NCBI GenBank assembly: GCA_033439765.1
Contig: JAULSN010000001.1
Location: 1,550,001-1,614,000, forward strand
Source: Lasiosphaeria ovina
Lineage: Eukaryota > Ascomycota > Sordariomycetes > Sordariales > Lasiosphaeriaceae
DNA: 64,000 bases
Direction: 5' to 3'
The position numbers and the translations under genes were made by a program. The notes beneath the pieces were generated by a model that did not search any database, was not told where the DNA came from, and worked only from the letters and a program-made list of their open reading frames with translations. Below are positions 1 to 10,950 of this stretch, piece by piece; the first letter of the stretch is position 1; the number at the start of each line of letters is the position of its first letter.

Positions 1-619
1 CCAATGGCTAGGTGTTTCCCTCTAGTCTATTATCGTTTTGTCTGTTTCCGTCATAGTGTTACGTCGTGCTCGTAATGGTCTATGAAGCTGTCCGCTATTC
101 TGATATCTTTGACAAATTGTGGGTGTGACATACCAAGCTGGCGTATTCAGAACAATGACGCAAATCGAGACGGCGAGAAACTGGAGATGTGAAGGACGTG
201 GGTTTAGTTCCATTTCATTTGAATCCTGGGCTGTTTGATGATGAATTTCTTCAGCAAATGGGGACTGAAATTCATTGAATGGACTGTTTGAAAGGACGGA
301 AGGCAGTTGCGACTTTCATGTTTGGATCCACCATTCCGACCCCACCGGCAGACCCCAAACCCCAACCCGAACTCGCTTGGCCGGGCACATGCCAATCATC
401 AGCAACCCTTTCAAAGACACCCGTCGTCAAGTTTAACGACATTGCACTAGATAATCTAGCCCCATGTTTGCGCGGCCGCAGTTATTCGTCAAGTTCAACT
501 TCCCATACTCGCTCTCGTCACATCCAATTCGACTTAAGCACTTCCTCCCTAGAACCCCTCCCCACGCTCATCGCGTGCAACCTCGGCTATCACCGTCGCG
601 GCTGTCGTCGACCGCCATC
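1..619. other. left edge, no confident gene
   Basis: No gene could be supported here. A minus-strand open frame at 22-213 starts with a hydrophobic stretch that could be a signal peptide, but it lacks any family resemblance. An ATG at 464 is in frame with the RraA-like start at 620 and would add 52 residues rich in Arg, Ser and Pro, which could be a mitochondrial leader. I treat this stretch as the promoter and leader of the next gene. Confidence 0.3.
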
Positions 620-1557
620 ATGGACAATAACCCGCACGAAGACGCGGTTGTGAAGGCGTTGCGGGAATACACCACGTATGCTCTTCACCTTTCTCGCCTG
701 TGCACAAAAGCTCAGGCAGATGTTGAAATAGGTTTCCTAATTAATTAATTACGACTAATCAATTGGCCTGCAGTTGCGATGTCTCGGACGCGCTTTGTAA
801 GCTCAAGTTCCGCAACGGCGGATTTCTATCGGGACTCACCATGTGGTCGCCGCAGCGCCAGGACGGCCCGACCAAGATCGTAGGACCGGCGTACACGGTG
901 CAATACGTGCCGCTTGACGACCCGCGGCCGAAGCACCCGACGCATTATGTTTGTTTTCTCTTCCTTATATTCCCGTATTATTCAAACATCCCGACTTAAA
1001 TCAGCATGAGCCTAACAATCAGCAATATTTGCATAGATCGACTCGGTTCCGAATGGCGCAGTAGTCTTCGTTTCGTGCCCACCAAAGACGCCCAACGCCG
1101 TCTACGGCGGCCTGATGTCGATGCGTGCCAGGGCCAGCGGCGCCGAGGGCTCTGTCATTGACGGACGCTTTCGAGACCTGCAGGAGCAGAGAGACCTGAA
1201 CTATCCCGTGCGTCCCCATCCCGCTTCTTGGTTTCACCTCGTGTCTCGATCCGCAACACTGAATCCGGGTGGGAGTAGATCTTTGCGCGCGATGTCGGCA
1301 CCGCGCCCCCCGCCGAGCTGCTCAAAGTGGTTGCCGTCAACGTCCTTGTCAAGCTGCAGACAGATGAGCAGGATATGGCCGTCAACCCAGGCGACTACCT
1401 CATCGGCGACATCAACGGCGTCGTCGTCCTACCCAAGGAGCTGGCCGAGGCGGCGCTACCACTCATGGCCAAGCAGGTCGAGGCAGACACCAAGATGGCA
1501 AAGGGAATTACCGAACTTGGTATGTCGTTCACCGAGGCGAGCAAGAAGTTTAGGTAA
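620..1557 (+). CDS. RraA-family protein (4-hydroxy-4-methyl-2-oxoglutarate aldolase-like)
   Basis: Four exons model cleanly: 620-675, 774-948, 1037-1207 and 1279-1557, giving 226 residues. Introns are 98, 88 and 71 nt with GT..AG ends. The joined protein has the RraA/HMG-aldolase hallmarks: CDVSDAL near residue 20, the GPAYTV strand, the glycine-rich GGLMSMRA loop, and the GSVIDGRFRDL segment with the conserved Arg-Asp of this fold, followed by NPGDYLIGDINGVVV. Family members are trimeric metal-dependent aldolases/decarboxylases acting on 4-carboxy-type 2-oxo acids, or RNase E regulators in bacteria; in fungi the substrate is usually unknown. Length matches the family (about 220). The start at 620 is chosen because it leads directly into the conserved CDVSDAL block; an in-frame ATG at 464 is the alternative. 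Confidence 0.9.
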
Positions 1558-2355
1558 TCAAATGCCGAAGCTGCAAACTCAGTGAACACAATGACAACAT
1601 TGGAACGAGAATCCTGGAAATAAATTGCATAATTAATCAACAAATGATTCGAAGGCGCTGTTCCTCTGTAGCACATGCATGATGAAAAAGAACTCGCGGA
1701 GTACCTTTGCTATTAATTCCCTGCGCCTGATCAGTGCTGTTGGCGGCGTCCGAGGCCAGCTCACGGCCTCGGGGCTCGGAACGCGAGGCGCCGCGTACTG
1801 CACAGAACCCACCCGGCATCGACCGCCCGGACCAATCACCGGCTTCAATTCACGCATTTTGGACTCCTGGACCACCCTTCACTCACCTATTAGCTTTAAG
1901 AAGATGACGTCCGCCTGGGCTTGCAGCTAGGGCAGTGGCCTGCACGCTGGCCGGTTCCCGGCCACTGGGGCTGACGCCGGTCACCGCTTCCGCAGCTCGT
2001 AGCTGCTTGCTTTCGGCTGCTTGCTCTCGATTGCTTGCTCCTGGCAACTAATAAACCACCATAGAGATGGAGTAGCGAGTGGCACCATACTGCCCGATGC
2101 GAACGCCACTGTCCCTTGCAGCAGCACGAGAAGAAAACGAAGATCGGGATCTGGTCCTGGCCACACACTCCGCTCCGACCCTTTCATGTGATTGATTCGC
2201 TCGTCGCCAAAGGCTCTTCCCTTTAGTATTGTCTTCTTCTCCTCCCCCCTCCGAGTCCCAACACATCGCCGCTGCGGTGGCCTGGGCATTGATACTTTTG
2301 CCCACTGGTTCGCCCTCTTTTCAGGGTCTCTTCTTCGGGTCTTCACCAAACCATC
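1558..2355 (+). other. intergenic and 5' leader of the MFS gene
   Basis: No gene supported. The stretch before 2356 is pyrimidine-rich (for example around 2225-2260) as in fungal promoters and leaders. Open frames on the minus strand over 1981-2901 lie antisense to the transporter and reflect its high GC third positions. Confidence 0.4.
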
Positions 2356-3980
2356 ATGGCCGGCCTCTCGCTCCGCACCGTGATGGGGTGGCGGTCGCAC
2401 GCGGTGGTGGTCGGGGCGGCCGTGGCCATGGGGCAGTTCTCGGACCTGTTCCTGTTCGGCATGCGCGTACCGTTGCTGCCGTTCTTGATGCGCGACCACC
2501 TCAACGTGCCCGAAGCCGAGGTACAGGACCGCGTCGCGGTGCTTCTGGCCTCGTTCAGCATCTCGTCTTTTCTGTGCGCCGTGCCCGCGGGCCTCATCGC
2601 CGACATCCCTAACCTTCGCAGCCCCCTCTACCTCGCCGGCTTGCTCGCCATGACTGCCGGGACTATCGTCTTCTACACCAGCCATGAATACGCCGTCCTC
2701 ATTATCACTGGCGCTCTCAACGGTTTCAGCATCGCTGTTCTCTATGCCGCTGGCTGGCCCATGATCGTCGACGCGGTTGCACCACAGAATATCGGAAAGG
2801 CTATGGGAACTGTGAGTGCGGTCCTTCACCTGGGCAGAGCTCGACAAGATCACTATTGTCACCTCACTTGTAGCGTCTAACTCGTGTTCCTTTTGGACCA
2901 AAACAGATCCGATCCTTGGTCTCCGTTGGACAACTATGCGGCCCCCCAGTCGGTGGACTAATCTTCTCGCGCTGGGGGTTCCAGGGTATCCTCAACGTCA
3001 GCCTGGGCGTGTTGGCTATCGACTTTATTCTGCGGCTGTTTATGGTCGACAAACCACGCCGACCGGGAGCTATGTCGGCGGTGATGCCCGAGGGTGGAAG
3101 TACAAACAAGAACGCTGGGGGCATCGAAGAGGGCACCGTGGCACCCAAAGACATCGGCGATGCCAATGGCAATGGACACGAACCCACCGAGACGGACCGA
3201 CTTCTCCCGGAATCCTCCTCCCCTTCTCGGCCTTCCTCCTCAGCGGTAGCAGAGCAGCAACCAACTAGCGATGGAGACAACGCCACGCTGACAGGGGAGC
3301 CGGGCATAGGCACCGAGGGCGAGACGAAAAAAAAGCCTTTCATTCTGCCCATTCTTTTCTGCCTCTCCGACCCGCAACTGTTGGTAGCAATCTGGCTCAG
3401 CCTTGTGCAGTTCATTATATTTGGGGCATATGACGCGACGCTTACCATCCAGGCTGTGACCGAGTTCAATCTCACGGCGGAACAAGTCGGTGCCGTGTAC
3501 CTCGCACTATCCCTGCCGTCTCTGGTGCTGGGCCCGATGGCCGGGTGGGCCGTGGACCGCTTCGGCCCGAGGCGGATTGCCATAACTGGGTATGCCATCT
3601 ACGGGCCCGCGCTGGCCCTCATGGTGCTACCGTCGAGCGGCCTCTTGTCTGGTGTGGCCGCCTTTTCCTTTTTCTGCGTCTCCCTCCTCGTCCAGGGCTG
3701 CTGCGTCCCTCTTGCTCAGACGCCGTCAATGATCAAGTCTATGCAGCGCGTCAACAGCGCCGTCCGCCACAACCCCGCCCGCTTTGGTAGCCGCAGCGCC
3801 TTTGGCCAGACATTCGGCCTCAACACACTCATCGCGAGCCTGGGTCTTATGATCGGCAACTACACAGGCGCCGCCTTGCGGGAGGCTGCCGGCTACTGGG
3901 TCATGAATTCGGTATTGGCCGCCATGTGCGCCTCGGGGTCGCTGCTTGCCTGGACCGTTTTTGACAGTGGGGAGAGTTAG
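2356..3980 (+). CDS. MFS transporter (drug:H+ antiporter-like)
   Basis: Two exons, 2356-2811 and 2907-3980, with a 95 nt GTGAGT..CAG intron, give about 509 residues. The protein has the 12-helix major facilitator pattern: helices in the first half, a hydrophilic Ser/Pro/Glu-rich cytoplasmic loop (roughly residues 205-300, bases 3060-3330) and a second helical half. Motifs include RVPLLPFL after helix 1, GLIADIPNLRSPLYLAG (the motif-A position between helices 2 and 3) and GQLCGPPVGGLIFSRWG, typical of the DHA1/VMAT-like branch of fungal MFS exporters. Expected place is the plasma or vacuolar membrane, exporting small molecules by proton antiport. The substrate cannot be read from the sequence, and no biosynthetic cluster surrounds it. 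Confidence 0.88.
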
Positions 3981-4711
3981 AACTGGTTACAGGGGGGATA
4001 CTCAGCCAAGGGGGAGGAGCGGGTGGAGGAAAGAGCGTACTCCGTCATCGCCGTGGAGCTACTTGGTCTTGTGTTAGCTGGTGTGTCGTTTGCCTCTACA
4101 GCAACTGGTGGAAGGCTGAGACTCATGGTAAAATTCGCTGAGTCTGGGAGTAGGTTTCGGAACCAGAACTGTGTTTGGCCGCACGGCAAGTTTCTCATTA
4201 ACACTTGCTCGCATTGCAATAATAATAACATCCTGCTACATGGCGATATTTGGCCAGAAATCTAATCGTGGTATTGTTACTTGTTACTCGGGCGGGGCGC
4301 TGTGACTCCTAGTTAGTTACTGTCCACTCGACAAACACGCTGTGCGTGCCTATGATGAGTCTTATTCCTCACGGTTGAACCGCTGATACACATTGCAAGA
4401 GTTTGGTTATAGTTACCAGTTAAGCTATCTTATATAGCGTAGGAACTATGCTCCCCTTCCTATCACACTCGTATTAATAGATCTCGTCCCTTCTCTTCTT
4501 TTATCTACAATACAACGCTTCTTCAACCCTCTTCCACACTCTTAACTCTCAACAGATCTTATCTTCTCGTGATATCACATTACTACCCTTGATTCACAAC
4601 CAACTCTCTTCACAGCCTCAATAGCCAGCGTACGGGGACATCGGGGCAGATAATTACCAACACCAACTACGGCAAGAACTAACCCCGCAAAAAGGGAAAA
4701 AAAGCATCACA
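3981..4711 (+). promoter_or_regulatory. CT-rich promoter and long leader with TATA-like box
   Basis: A TATATA-like box lies at about 4430-4436, followed by about 200 bases of strongly pyrimidine-rich DNA (4445-4620) and then an A-rich stretch just before the ATG at 4712. This combination is typical of strongly expressed fungal genes and supports reality of the short gene that follows. 3981-4300 is the 3' side of the transporter and shows no gene. Confidence 0.4.
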
Positions 4712-4891
4712 ATGTGTTTCTACGACATCGACCTCTGGCGGTGCTTTGTGTGCAATATGATAAGAGACTACTTTATGTTCAACCGTAACTTCTGCCCACT
4801 TTTCGGTGCCGACGGCCACATACCGCAATGGACAGAGCTGGGGGAGAACCACCTGGCTCTACGGAACCTGCGACTGCGCTCAAGGTATTAG
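4712..4891 (+). CDS. 59-residue Cys-containing protein, unknown
   Basis: An ATG in good context (A at -3) opens a 59-codon frame ending at TAG 4889-4891. The protein begins MCFYDIDLWRC and carries four Cys (residues 2, 11, 14 and 28) with many aromatic residues and no signal peptide. It resembles in general style the small fungal proteins that begin MC-aromatic-Tyr-Asp and have spaced Cys residues, whose function is unknown. The upstream TATA-like box and CT-rich leader argue that it is transcribed. It could instead be the first exon of a longer gene, or a non-coding transcript with a chance frame. Confidence 0.42.
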   Translation: MCFYDIDLWRCFVCNMIRDYFMFNRNFCPLFGADGHIPQWTELGENHLALRNLRLRSRY

Positions 4892-6466
4892 GTAATGAAA
4901 TAGAGCGACGATATTCTCTGCGGCTCGATGTCGTCTGCTTTTGCGGAGGACTATGAGAACTCGCTGTTTGTTTTTACTTTTTTAGCCCCTTTTTTAAGGA
5001 TGAGTGTTTTGGGGTAGAGGATACCGGTTTTCTTCTCTTCTGGAAAAGAATAACAATGTAGGTATCAAATTATTTTTAGTTACTTGGAAGGATATCTAAG
5101 AATAAATATTGTGTTTTGGCAAGGATGGCTGCCGTTGATAAACGAGTTAACTTTCTCACCAAACTAGGATGATGGGCTTTGTCGGAGGTTGTGGCAGTTG
5201 TCGTCTGCAGTGTATCGGAAATGGGATTAGTATCGAAAAAAAAAAAATCGAAAAACAATTTTAAGTTTTGAGGATACTTAGACCTGAGTTGAAAAATCTT
5301 GAAGCCACGACCAGCAGTGAGTTCCTAATTATGTTTCAAATGTTGAGTCTAGGCGATCGTCTGAAGAAATCGTCCGAAAGAGGTGTCGTATATAAGTGGG
5401 GCTACCCCTCTCTTCTAATAATTAGTTCCGAAATTGGGTGCATGCGGCCAGTGATGGCGCTGACGAGCGTTCCACTCGAGGGTGCAGCATGCCAGAGTTC
5501 GAATCCAGGTGGGAAGGTCCACTACTGGTCCCAATGGTGGGATAGGGCAACTATTCGGGCGAGAGGATTTACCGCTTCGAGGTCCCTAAGGAGAATCTGG
5601 AAGGTGCGCAGCGTACCAGTAAATGTGGCTGAGATCATTGTTTAGATGCACTGCACGTTCAATTGAAGAGCCCTTATTTTTTGGTAACGTTATTTGCTAC
5701 TCCGACTTTTTGTATTATCATCTCATATTTACCCACCTACCATCATCATCTCTAATTTATCCTTATTTCCCTCCCCTTTTGGACATGCGACGTCAATTAC
5801 ACTCACTACATTCGGTATCTATCAATACGTTCCGCACGCCTGTTGAATTTTGGATAACCATCTAATTTTTGCACTGCGACAAAACTTACCTACTTATACC
5901 CCCAAACCGTGTGCTTAATTAGAAACTGGGTGATTTGATGATGGATGCCATCCCCGAAGCAGTCCTAGTCGCTGACGGTGCCTTCTAGGAACCCTCGTAC
6001 CCAACTACTTCCACCAAACTGCAGTATTGGCGGGGAATGCTCGAGCTTTGGGTGTTGGCCGGTTGACGCAATTCCCGCCGAGTGGCACGACATGAACTGT
6101 CTACAAATTACAATGGAACTAACCACGGCTGTTTTTAGTGGGATTGTGGGGGTTAGTGAGATTCAGCACGGTATCTGGACTAGTCCATGACCAAGACGTA
6201 CAGTACAACTGGACGCGCCGTGTTCTCATCCTGGCGGCGGATGGCGCCACCAGTAACCGTTAATGTGTCGCTGCCAAGATTGGACGCTTGAGATTTGTGT
6301 AGTCGAAGGTTGAGGGGTAAATATGACAACTAATCGTGGTTGCGCCGACTCATAAACAAAATAAGAGGCAAGTTGAGGCCCGTGAGATTGGATTCGCGAA
6401 GACACTTTGATTGGGCAACAACATCGTCGATAACGTACTAATATTTAACCGAACCATACCTGCAGC
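4892..6466. other. intergenic, AT-rich, one tRNA-like relic
   Basis: No gene supported. It holds homopolymer tracts (poly-T around 4975-4995, poly-A at 5237-5247) and a stretch at 5441-5515 with an internal pol III promoter-like B box, listed separately. 6300-6466 is presumably the promoter of the dioxygenase. Confidence 0.35.
5441..5515 (+). other. tRNA-like (pol III box) relic
   Basis: A near-consensus B box (AGTTCGAATCC, about 5497-5507) follows an A-box-like TGATGGCGCTGACGAGC about 40 bases upstream. The T-arm and acceptor stem do not pair well, so this is not a working tRNA. It may be a tRNA-derived SINE head or a decayed tRNA. Confidence 0.25.
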
Positions 6467-7801
6467 ATGGCTCACCTCGAAGCTCGGAAGCACGTCTCGC
6501 CTGACTCAGGGTTTCCCATCACGCTCCACCCCAGCTTCAACCCCAAGATCAGGCAACACTCGCCCCCCGAGCCGCCTCGCACCGAGATCGTCCCCGAGAA
6601 AGACCGAGCGTTGTTCGCAGACCCTGAGAAGAAGGCACTGTTTGCAGTAGCTAAGCGCGTCGATCTGACTGAGTCTGTCGGGACTGTCCTCGAAGATGTG
6701 CAGCTGTCGCAGCTCAACGGAGCCCAGCTGGACGAGCTGGCCCTACTCGTCACCGAGCGCGGCGTCGTCTTCTTCCGCGACCAAGACCTGACGACCGAGG
6801 GCCAGGTCGAGCTGTTTGGGCACTACGGCATCCTGGACCGGCACCCAGCGCAGAAGGACACGCAGCACGTCGTCATCCGCGGCAGCCGCGAGGACCACCG
6901 CGAGCTGCTCAAGTACACGCCTTGGCCGTCGGGCGACTTCCACGCCGACACGTCCTTCGAGATCAACCCGCCGTCGTACTCGATGCTGCGCATGGAAGAG
7001 CACCCAGCCGTCGGCGGCGATACGGCCTGGGTGTCGACCTACGGCCTTTATGACGCTCTGAGCGACGCCATGAAGTGAGTCTCTTTGGTAGCAGCTAGGG
7101 TATGCATGTAGTTGAATTAGCCCATTTCTGACTCGCGATAGGAAGTTTGTGGATGGCCTGCACGCGGTGCACACGTCTCGTCTGCAGTACGACACGATTC
7201 TCGATCTCTGGGGCACTGGTCCCAACCGCGCCCCCGTCGACTCGCACCACCCGGCCGTGAGAAGCCATCCGGTGACGGGGCTCAAGGCGCTCAACGTCAA
7301 CCCGGGCTTCGTGACGGGCTTCGCCGAGCTCAAAAAGTACGAGTCGGACAAGCTGCTCGACCTTTTCGCTTACCACATTCATTCAGCCGACGACCACGCC
7401 GTCCGCTGGAAATGGTCGGTTGGTGGTGTCGCCATGTGGGACAACAGGCGAGTTTTTTGCTTTCTATTTAGTAGCGGATTGTGTGTGGTTCGCGAGACTT
7501 GAAGCTGACGTGCAAAAGATGCACGAACCACCGCGTGATTCCCGGGACGTACGAGGCGCCGCGTAGGGGCATCCGGACGACCGTCTTTGGAGAGAAGCGT
7601 GAGTTGTCCCGACTAGACGTTCATCATTTTTCTTTCTTAGATTTGCTCCGAAGCTGAAAACATGGTATGGCAGCGTATTTTGATCCCACCAGCGAGGGCC
7701 GCGCTGAGCGTCAGAAGAGGCTCAAAGAAGAAGAGGCAAAGGGCAAGGATACCGTTGAAGTGGTTAAGATGGGCGGCCCCGACAGCTTTACGCCTGCTTG
7801 A
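6467..7801 (+). CDS. TauD-type alpha-ketoglutarate sulfonate/taurine dioxygenase
   Basis: Four exons, 6467-7074, 7142-7447, 7519-7598 and 7674-7801, give 373 residues. The second intron must start GCGAGT, so it is a GC-AG intron; using it restores the conserved text across the joint. The fold is the Fe(II)/2-oxoglutarate TauD/TfdA family: the HxD of the metal triad is His159/Asp161 in FHADTSFE, the distal His is about residue 309 in TNHRVIPG, and the 2-oxoglutarate-binding Arg lies in RRGIRTTVFGE. It most resembles fungal JLP1-like enzymes, which release sulfite from sulfonates under sulfur limitation in the cytosol. Substrate is inferred only from family. No partner genes sit next to it. Confidence 0.9.
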
Positions 7802-7917
7802 GTCTGCTTGGCGGGATACAGGAACTGCGGCTGTACCGTTATTGACGAGTTGGAAAGATTGTGACTCGCGGTGTTATTAGTTGGGAAGGGGATGCATCCG
7901 TACAACAACCAGGATAA

Positions 7918-8027
7918 GCCCGCATAGCTCAGTGGTAGAGCGCGTCACGATTCACCGCGTCACTAGTTACCCTTGAATCTCAAGATTCGACATGACGAGG
8001 TCTTCAGTTCGACTCTGGATGTGGGAA
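7918..8027 (+). tRNA. tRNA-Thr(AGT)-like gene with intron, probably defective
   Basis: The sequence shows a 5' acceptor half GCCCGCA, positions 8-9 TA, a perfect D arm (GCTC AGTGGTA GAGC), a T arm with TTCGACT loop and paired stem (8005-8019), and a 3' acceptor TGTGGGA. An anticodon stem CGTCA/TGACG encloses a CTAGTT loop followed by an approximately 23-base intron that contains a short palindrome (GAATC..GATTC), which reads as anticodon AGT (Thr). Two oddities suggest damage: position 72 is A opposite G1, and GCGTCAC is duplicated so that about 15 extra bases sit between the D arm and the anticodon arm. Confidence 0.5.
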
Positions 8028-8651
8028 TTTATTTGGCTTTCCTTTTGCTGTTCTTGCTGTTGCACGGTCCTTTCGGTTTAATTTTTCTTTTTGCTGGCGA
8101 CTCAACTCCAAAATGGTTCGCCTTGACAAGGATTTGGCAATTGTTTGATCCGGGGGTCTGAGTGGAACTAAAGAGAGCGAAAAGGGTACGTGATTGTTGC
8201 TGGCCTACCTGACGAATAACACACGCTCTCTTGTTCAAAACTCAGACAAGATATAAACGTCAAGGGATTTAGGATGGAAACATTTACGGTGGACGTGGCT
8301 ATGTGCTTCCAGTTGTATTAGGTGACACAAAAATGCACCTTTCTCCAGTCTTTTCATGGAACGTTGCTGATGATCAAACTCACAAAACACAGCGCGCAAA
8401 CTAAATGATCCTCTCAACATGTTGGTGGTTTTCTTATCGTGATACATATCTTGAATAGCAAATACAAGCGTTTGTACACCAGCCCGGCCGACTGGTACTA
8501 CGAGACTACGAGACCACGAGTAGGTACCTACGATGGTACTCACCCCTGAGACCTCCCACAACTCTCAGTATTCGTCCCACACCTACCACATGTCCACATA
8601 ATTAGTTCCAAATCTCCAAACACCTGCGAGCGCCCACAGCAGCGTATCTCA
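8028..8651. other. intergenic, nothing seen
   Basis: No gene or repeat could be supported between the tRNA-like locus and the 3' end of the minus-strand MYND gene. Confidence 0.4.
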
Positions 8652-9821
8652 TCACCGTCTAATATCAAAAAATCTTCTCGCGTTGGCCCGTAGAGCCTGT
8701 CGCGTGATGGTCGGTTCCTCCTGGGCTATGGCACGTAGGACGCGCGCGGCGTTGTCGTGCCACGCCAAAAACTCATCGGCGGGCAGCGGGACTGCATCGT
8801 GCCTCAAGACAACGGCAGCGCCGTCATTGACCGGCAGCTGAACCTCGCCATGCCTAAAGACGACCACGGCGCCTTCGTACGCGCCGTGCCGCAGCCACCC
8901 CCTGACGATCTGCACGTCGATGCTGGCCACGTCACGGCGCACGAGATCCGAGAGGGCCACGACGAGCCCGTGGGCGTTCAGCGACGCGTCGTGCGGGTCG
9001 ATGCGGTAGTAGGCTAGATCCGTGCCGCCGCGGGCGCCGAGGTCGATGGGCCGGGCCATCCGCTGCACGCTGTCCCACATGGCGCGCGACAGGAAGACGG
9101 ACTCGGCGTCGTCCCGCGGCGGCTCCCTGCCGGTGTTGCGCAGCACGTACTCGCGCCGCTGCTGCGACGAGACCAGCAGCGTCAGAGGGCCGAACTTCTC
9201 GCCGTGGAACCGCGCCGGGTCCATCAGCCCCAGGTTGTACTGGTGCGCGTGGATGTAGTCGAGCGCGAAGCGAAGGTCACGCAGGCACACGTCGCCGCGC
9301 GCGCCGAACAGGACCACGGGGCCGCGCCAGTCGAAGCACACGCAGCCGACGCCGTCGAAGCGGATCGACTGGTTCCGCCCGTAGCGCCGGCGTGTCGCCT
9401 CGCTCTCTTGGTCGCGGGGGTAGGCGAGCGAAAGCGGCTGCGTGGCGAGCTGGCGGTCTGTGGTAGTTAGATGGGGGAAGGAGAGGTTCTCGACCAGCTC
9501 GATCGTGCAGTTGTCGGCGTCTAGGCCGTACGCGGTGAGGTCGTAGAGGCCGCCGCGGCGCCGCGGGAGCCAGACAAAGTACGGCACACCGCCCTGCTCG
9601 GGGAATATGACTGCTCGGTAGCTCTCGTCGCGCGGCCCCCGCTGCTGGGCCAGCTCGGGAATGCGGCAGAATACGTCGTGCGTGCGGCTGTCGAGGTTGC
9701 TGCACAGCCCGCTGCAGTACGCGATGGCTCCGCAGAACTCGCACGCGCGCAGCGGTCTCAGGCTGGCCGGAGTCGCGCAGTGGCCGCACATCCCCAGAGG
9801 GTTGGTATCGTAGCCGGACAT
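8652..9821 (-). CDS. MYND-type zinc-finger protein, unknown function
   Basis: A single open frame of 389 residues. Near the amino terminus (residues 12-52) is a MYND-like cluster: CGHC, CEFCG, YCSGLC and a final H...C, matching the C-x2-C...C-x2-C...YC-x3-C...H-x3-C zinc-binding pattern used for protein-protein contacts. The remaining ~330 residues are unfamiliar, with no catalytic motif and no SET domain, and are Arg- and Asp-rich. It lies tail-away from a second MYND gene immediately upstream on the same strand, suggesting a local MYND pair. The role is unknown; other fungal MYND proteins of this kind are uncharacterised or act in development. Confidence 0.75.
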   Translation of the reverse strand: MSGYDTNPLGMCGHCATPASLRPLRACEFCGAIAYCSGLCSNLDSRTHDVFCRIPELAQQRGPRDESYRAVIFPEQGGVPYFVWLPRRRGGLYDLTAYGLDADNCTIELVENLSFPHLTTTDRQLATQPLSLAYPRDQESEATRRRYGRNQSIRFDGVGCVCFDWRGPVVLFGARGDVCLRDLRFALDYIHAHQYNLGLMDPARFHGEKFGPLTLLVSSQQRREYVLRNTGREPPRDDAESVFLSRAMWDSVQRMARPIDLGARGGTDLAYYRIDPHDASLNAHGLVVALSDLVRRDVASIDVQIVRGWLRHGAYEGAVVVFRHGEVQLPVNDGAAVVLRHDAVPLPADEFLAWHDNAARVLRAIAQEEPTITRQALRANARRFFDIRR

Positions 9822-10403
9822 TTGGGAAGAACAAGGGACTCAGGGAGGAGTGGCGGTAGCTAGTAATTAGGTAGTTAGATTTTGGTACTCGGGCGATAGA
9901 ATAATATCGAACCAGAGACTGTTCGGTAGGTAGTTTGTGCGTGGGCTTGCAAAGGAGACCTCTCGAGTGGTGTTTGTGGGTTTTATACTTTGGGAACTGA
10001 CGGTAGACTGACTTGGTCGTGTATACATTGCCACAATTAGTCGAGTATCAAAGGCGCGAACAACCCGTTATGGCTTATCTTGGTGACCGGCCTTGTTCGC
10101 AGTCTTTTGTGATGCTCATAGTCATGGGAGTTACATGGTAAGGAGTCATTTGATGAGACAACTGTCAGTGAGACAACCGCATCTGTGATTAACCCACAAG
10201 CAACACCCTGTGACTGGACCGATAAGCATCCGAAACCCAAACGAAACCAAGTCATTGTTGCGAGTTAGCTAGTAGACAATCATGGAGGAACGTAGAAATA
10301 TGAATAGGAATCATCTTGGCAGTTATAAGAACAAAGACGTAAGAGACCACGTTGAAGGCATAAGAACTCATCGTTTGCTGCATGGTGTATACCTAATCTT
10401 CCC
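9822..10403. other. intergenic between two MYND genes
   Basis: Nothing beyond promoter-like sequence of the downstream (leftward) MYND gene is visible. Confidence 0.4.
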
Positions 10404-10770
10404 CTAATAATTACCGAGGATCCGGCCGAAGAATAGTGTCCGTAAATCCTGCTGCGTGACATGTAAGTCGCTGTTGCCTTGCTCGCTGGTCGCCTGGTTT
10501 ACAGCCCTCACGGCCTTTTCGTGCCAGATCCTTACAAGGTCCCGGTAGAGCGGCTCGAGGTTGGCGTGCGCCGCGGCCCGGGTTGGTTCCAAAAGTCGAC
10601 GTATCCAAAGCCTTCGCAAAAATATGCGTGGCTGATCTCGTCTTGCTGGGCGCACGTCGCAGGCGTGTCGCAGTATACCACAGAGTGGCAGCGGCGGTAC
10701 TCCTCGAGCTTTCCATCCTGTGCGCCGCAGTTGCCGCACCGGCTGAGGGCATGACTTACGGTAGTGCTCA
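10404..10770 (-). pseudogene. small MYND-finger gene with one-base frameshift
   Basis: Reading leftward from an ATG at 10770, the frame encodes a MYND finger (CGNC, YRRC, YCDTPATC, H..C) and then GYVDFWNQPG. At about 10578-10582, in a run of C and G, the coding signal jumps to another frame that continues with LEPLYRDLVRIWHEKAVRA to a stop at 10404. No intron fits the joint; one missing base in the C run explains it. Intact length would be about 121 residues. This is either a recent pseudogene or a base-calling slip. It is a different, shorter protein from the neighbouring 389-residue MYND protein. Confidence 0.6.
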
Positions 10771-10950
10771 TGTTGGAGCCGTGTTGTTGGCAGATGGTAG
10801 TATGTGAGCGTGCGAGCTTGTAAAGTGATGGAAGCAAGAGGCTCGGAATTTGAGATAAGGGGGAGAGTGAAAGCTTTGAGAGCGGTGCGAGCTGTGATAT
10901 GATAATCTAAGTTTCAAGGTAGGAGATTTGTGGCAATGATCAGTGGTTCA

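Noticed and set aside
1981..2901. 306-codon minus-strand frame over the transporter
   Set aside because: Antisense to a clear MFS gene; composition follows from its GC-rich third positions.
6743..7351. Minus-strand frame over the dioxygenase
   Set aside because: Shadow of the TauD exons, crosses two introns without domain sense.
9277..9834. Arg/Pro-rich 185-codon frame in the MYND gene
   Set aside because: Alternative-frame shadow with extreme Arg bias.
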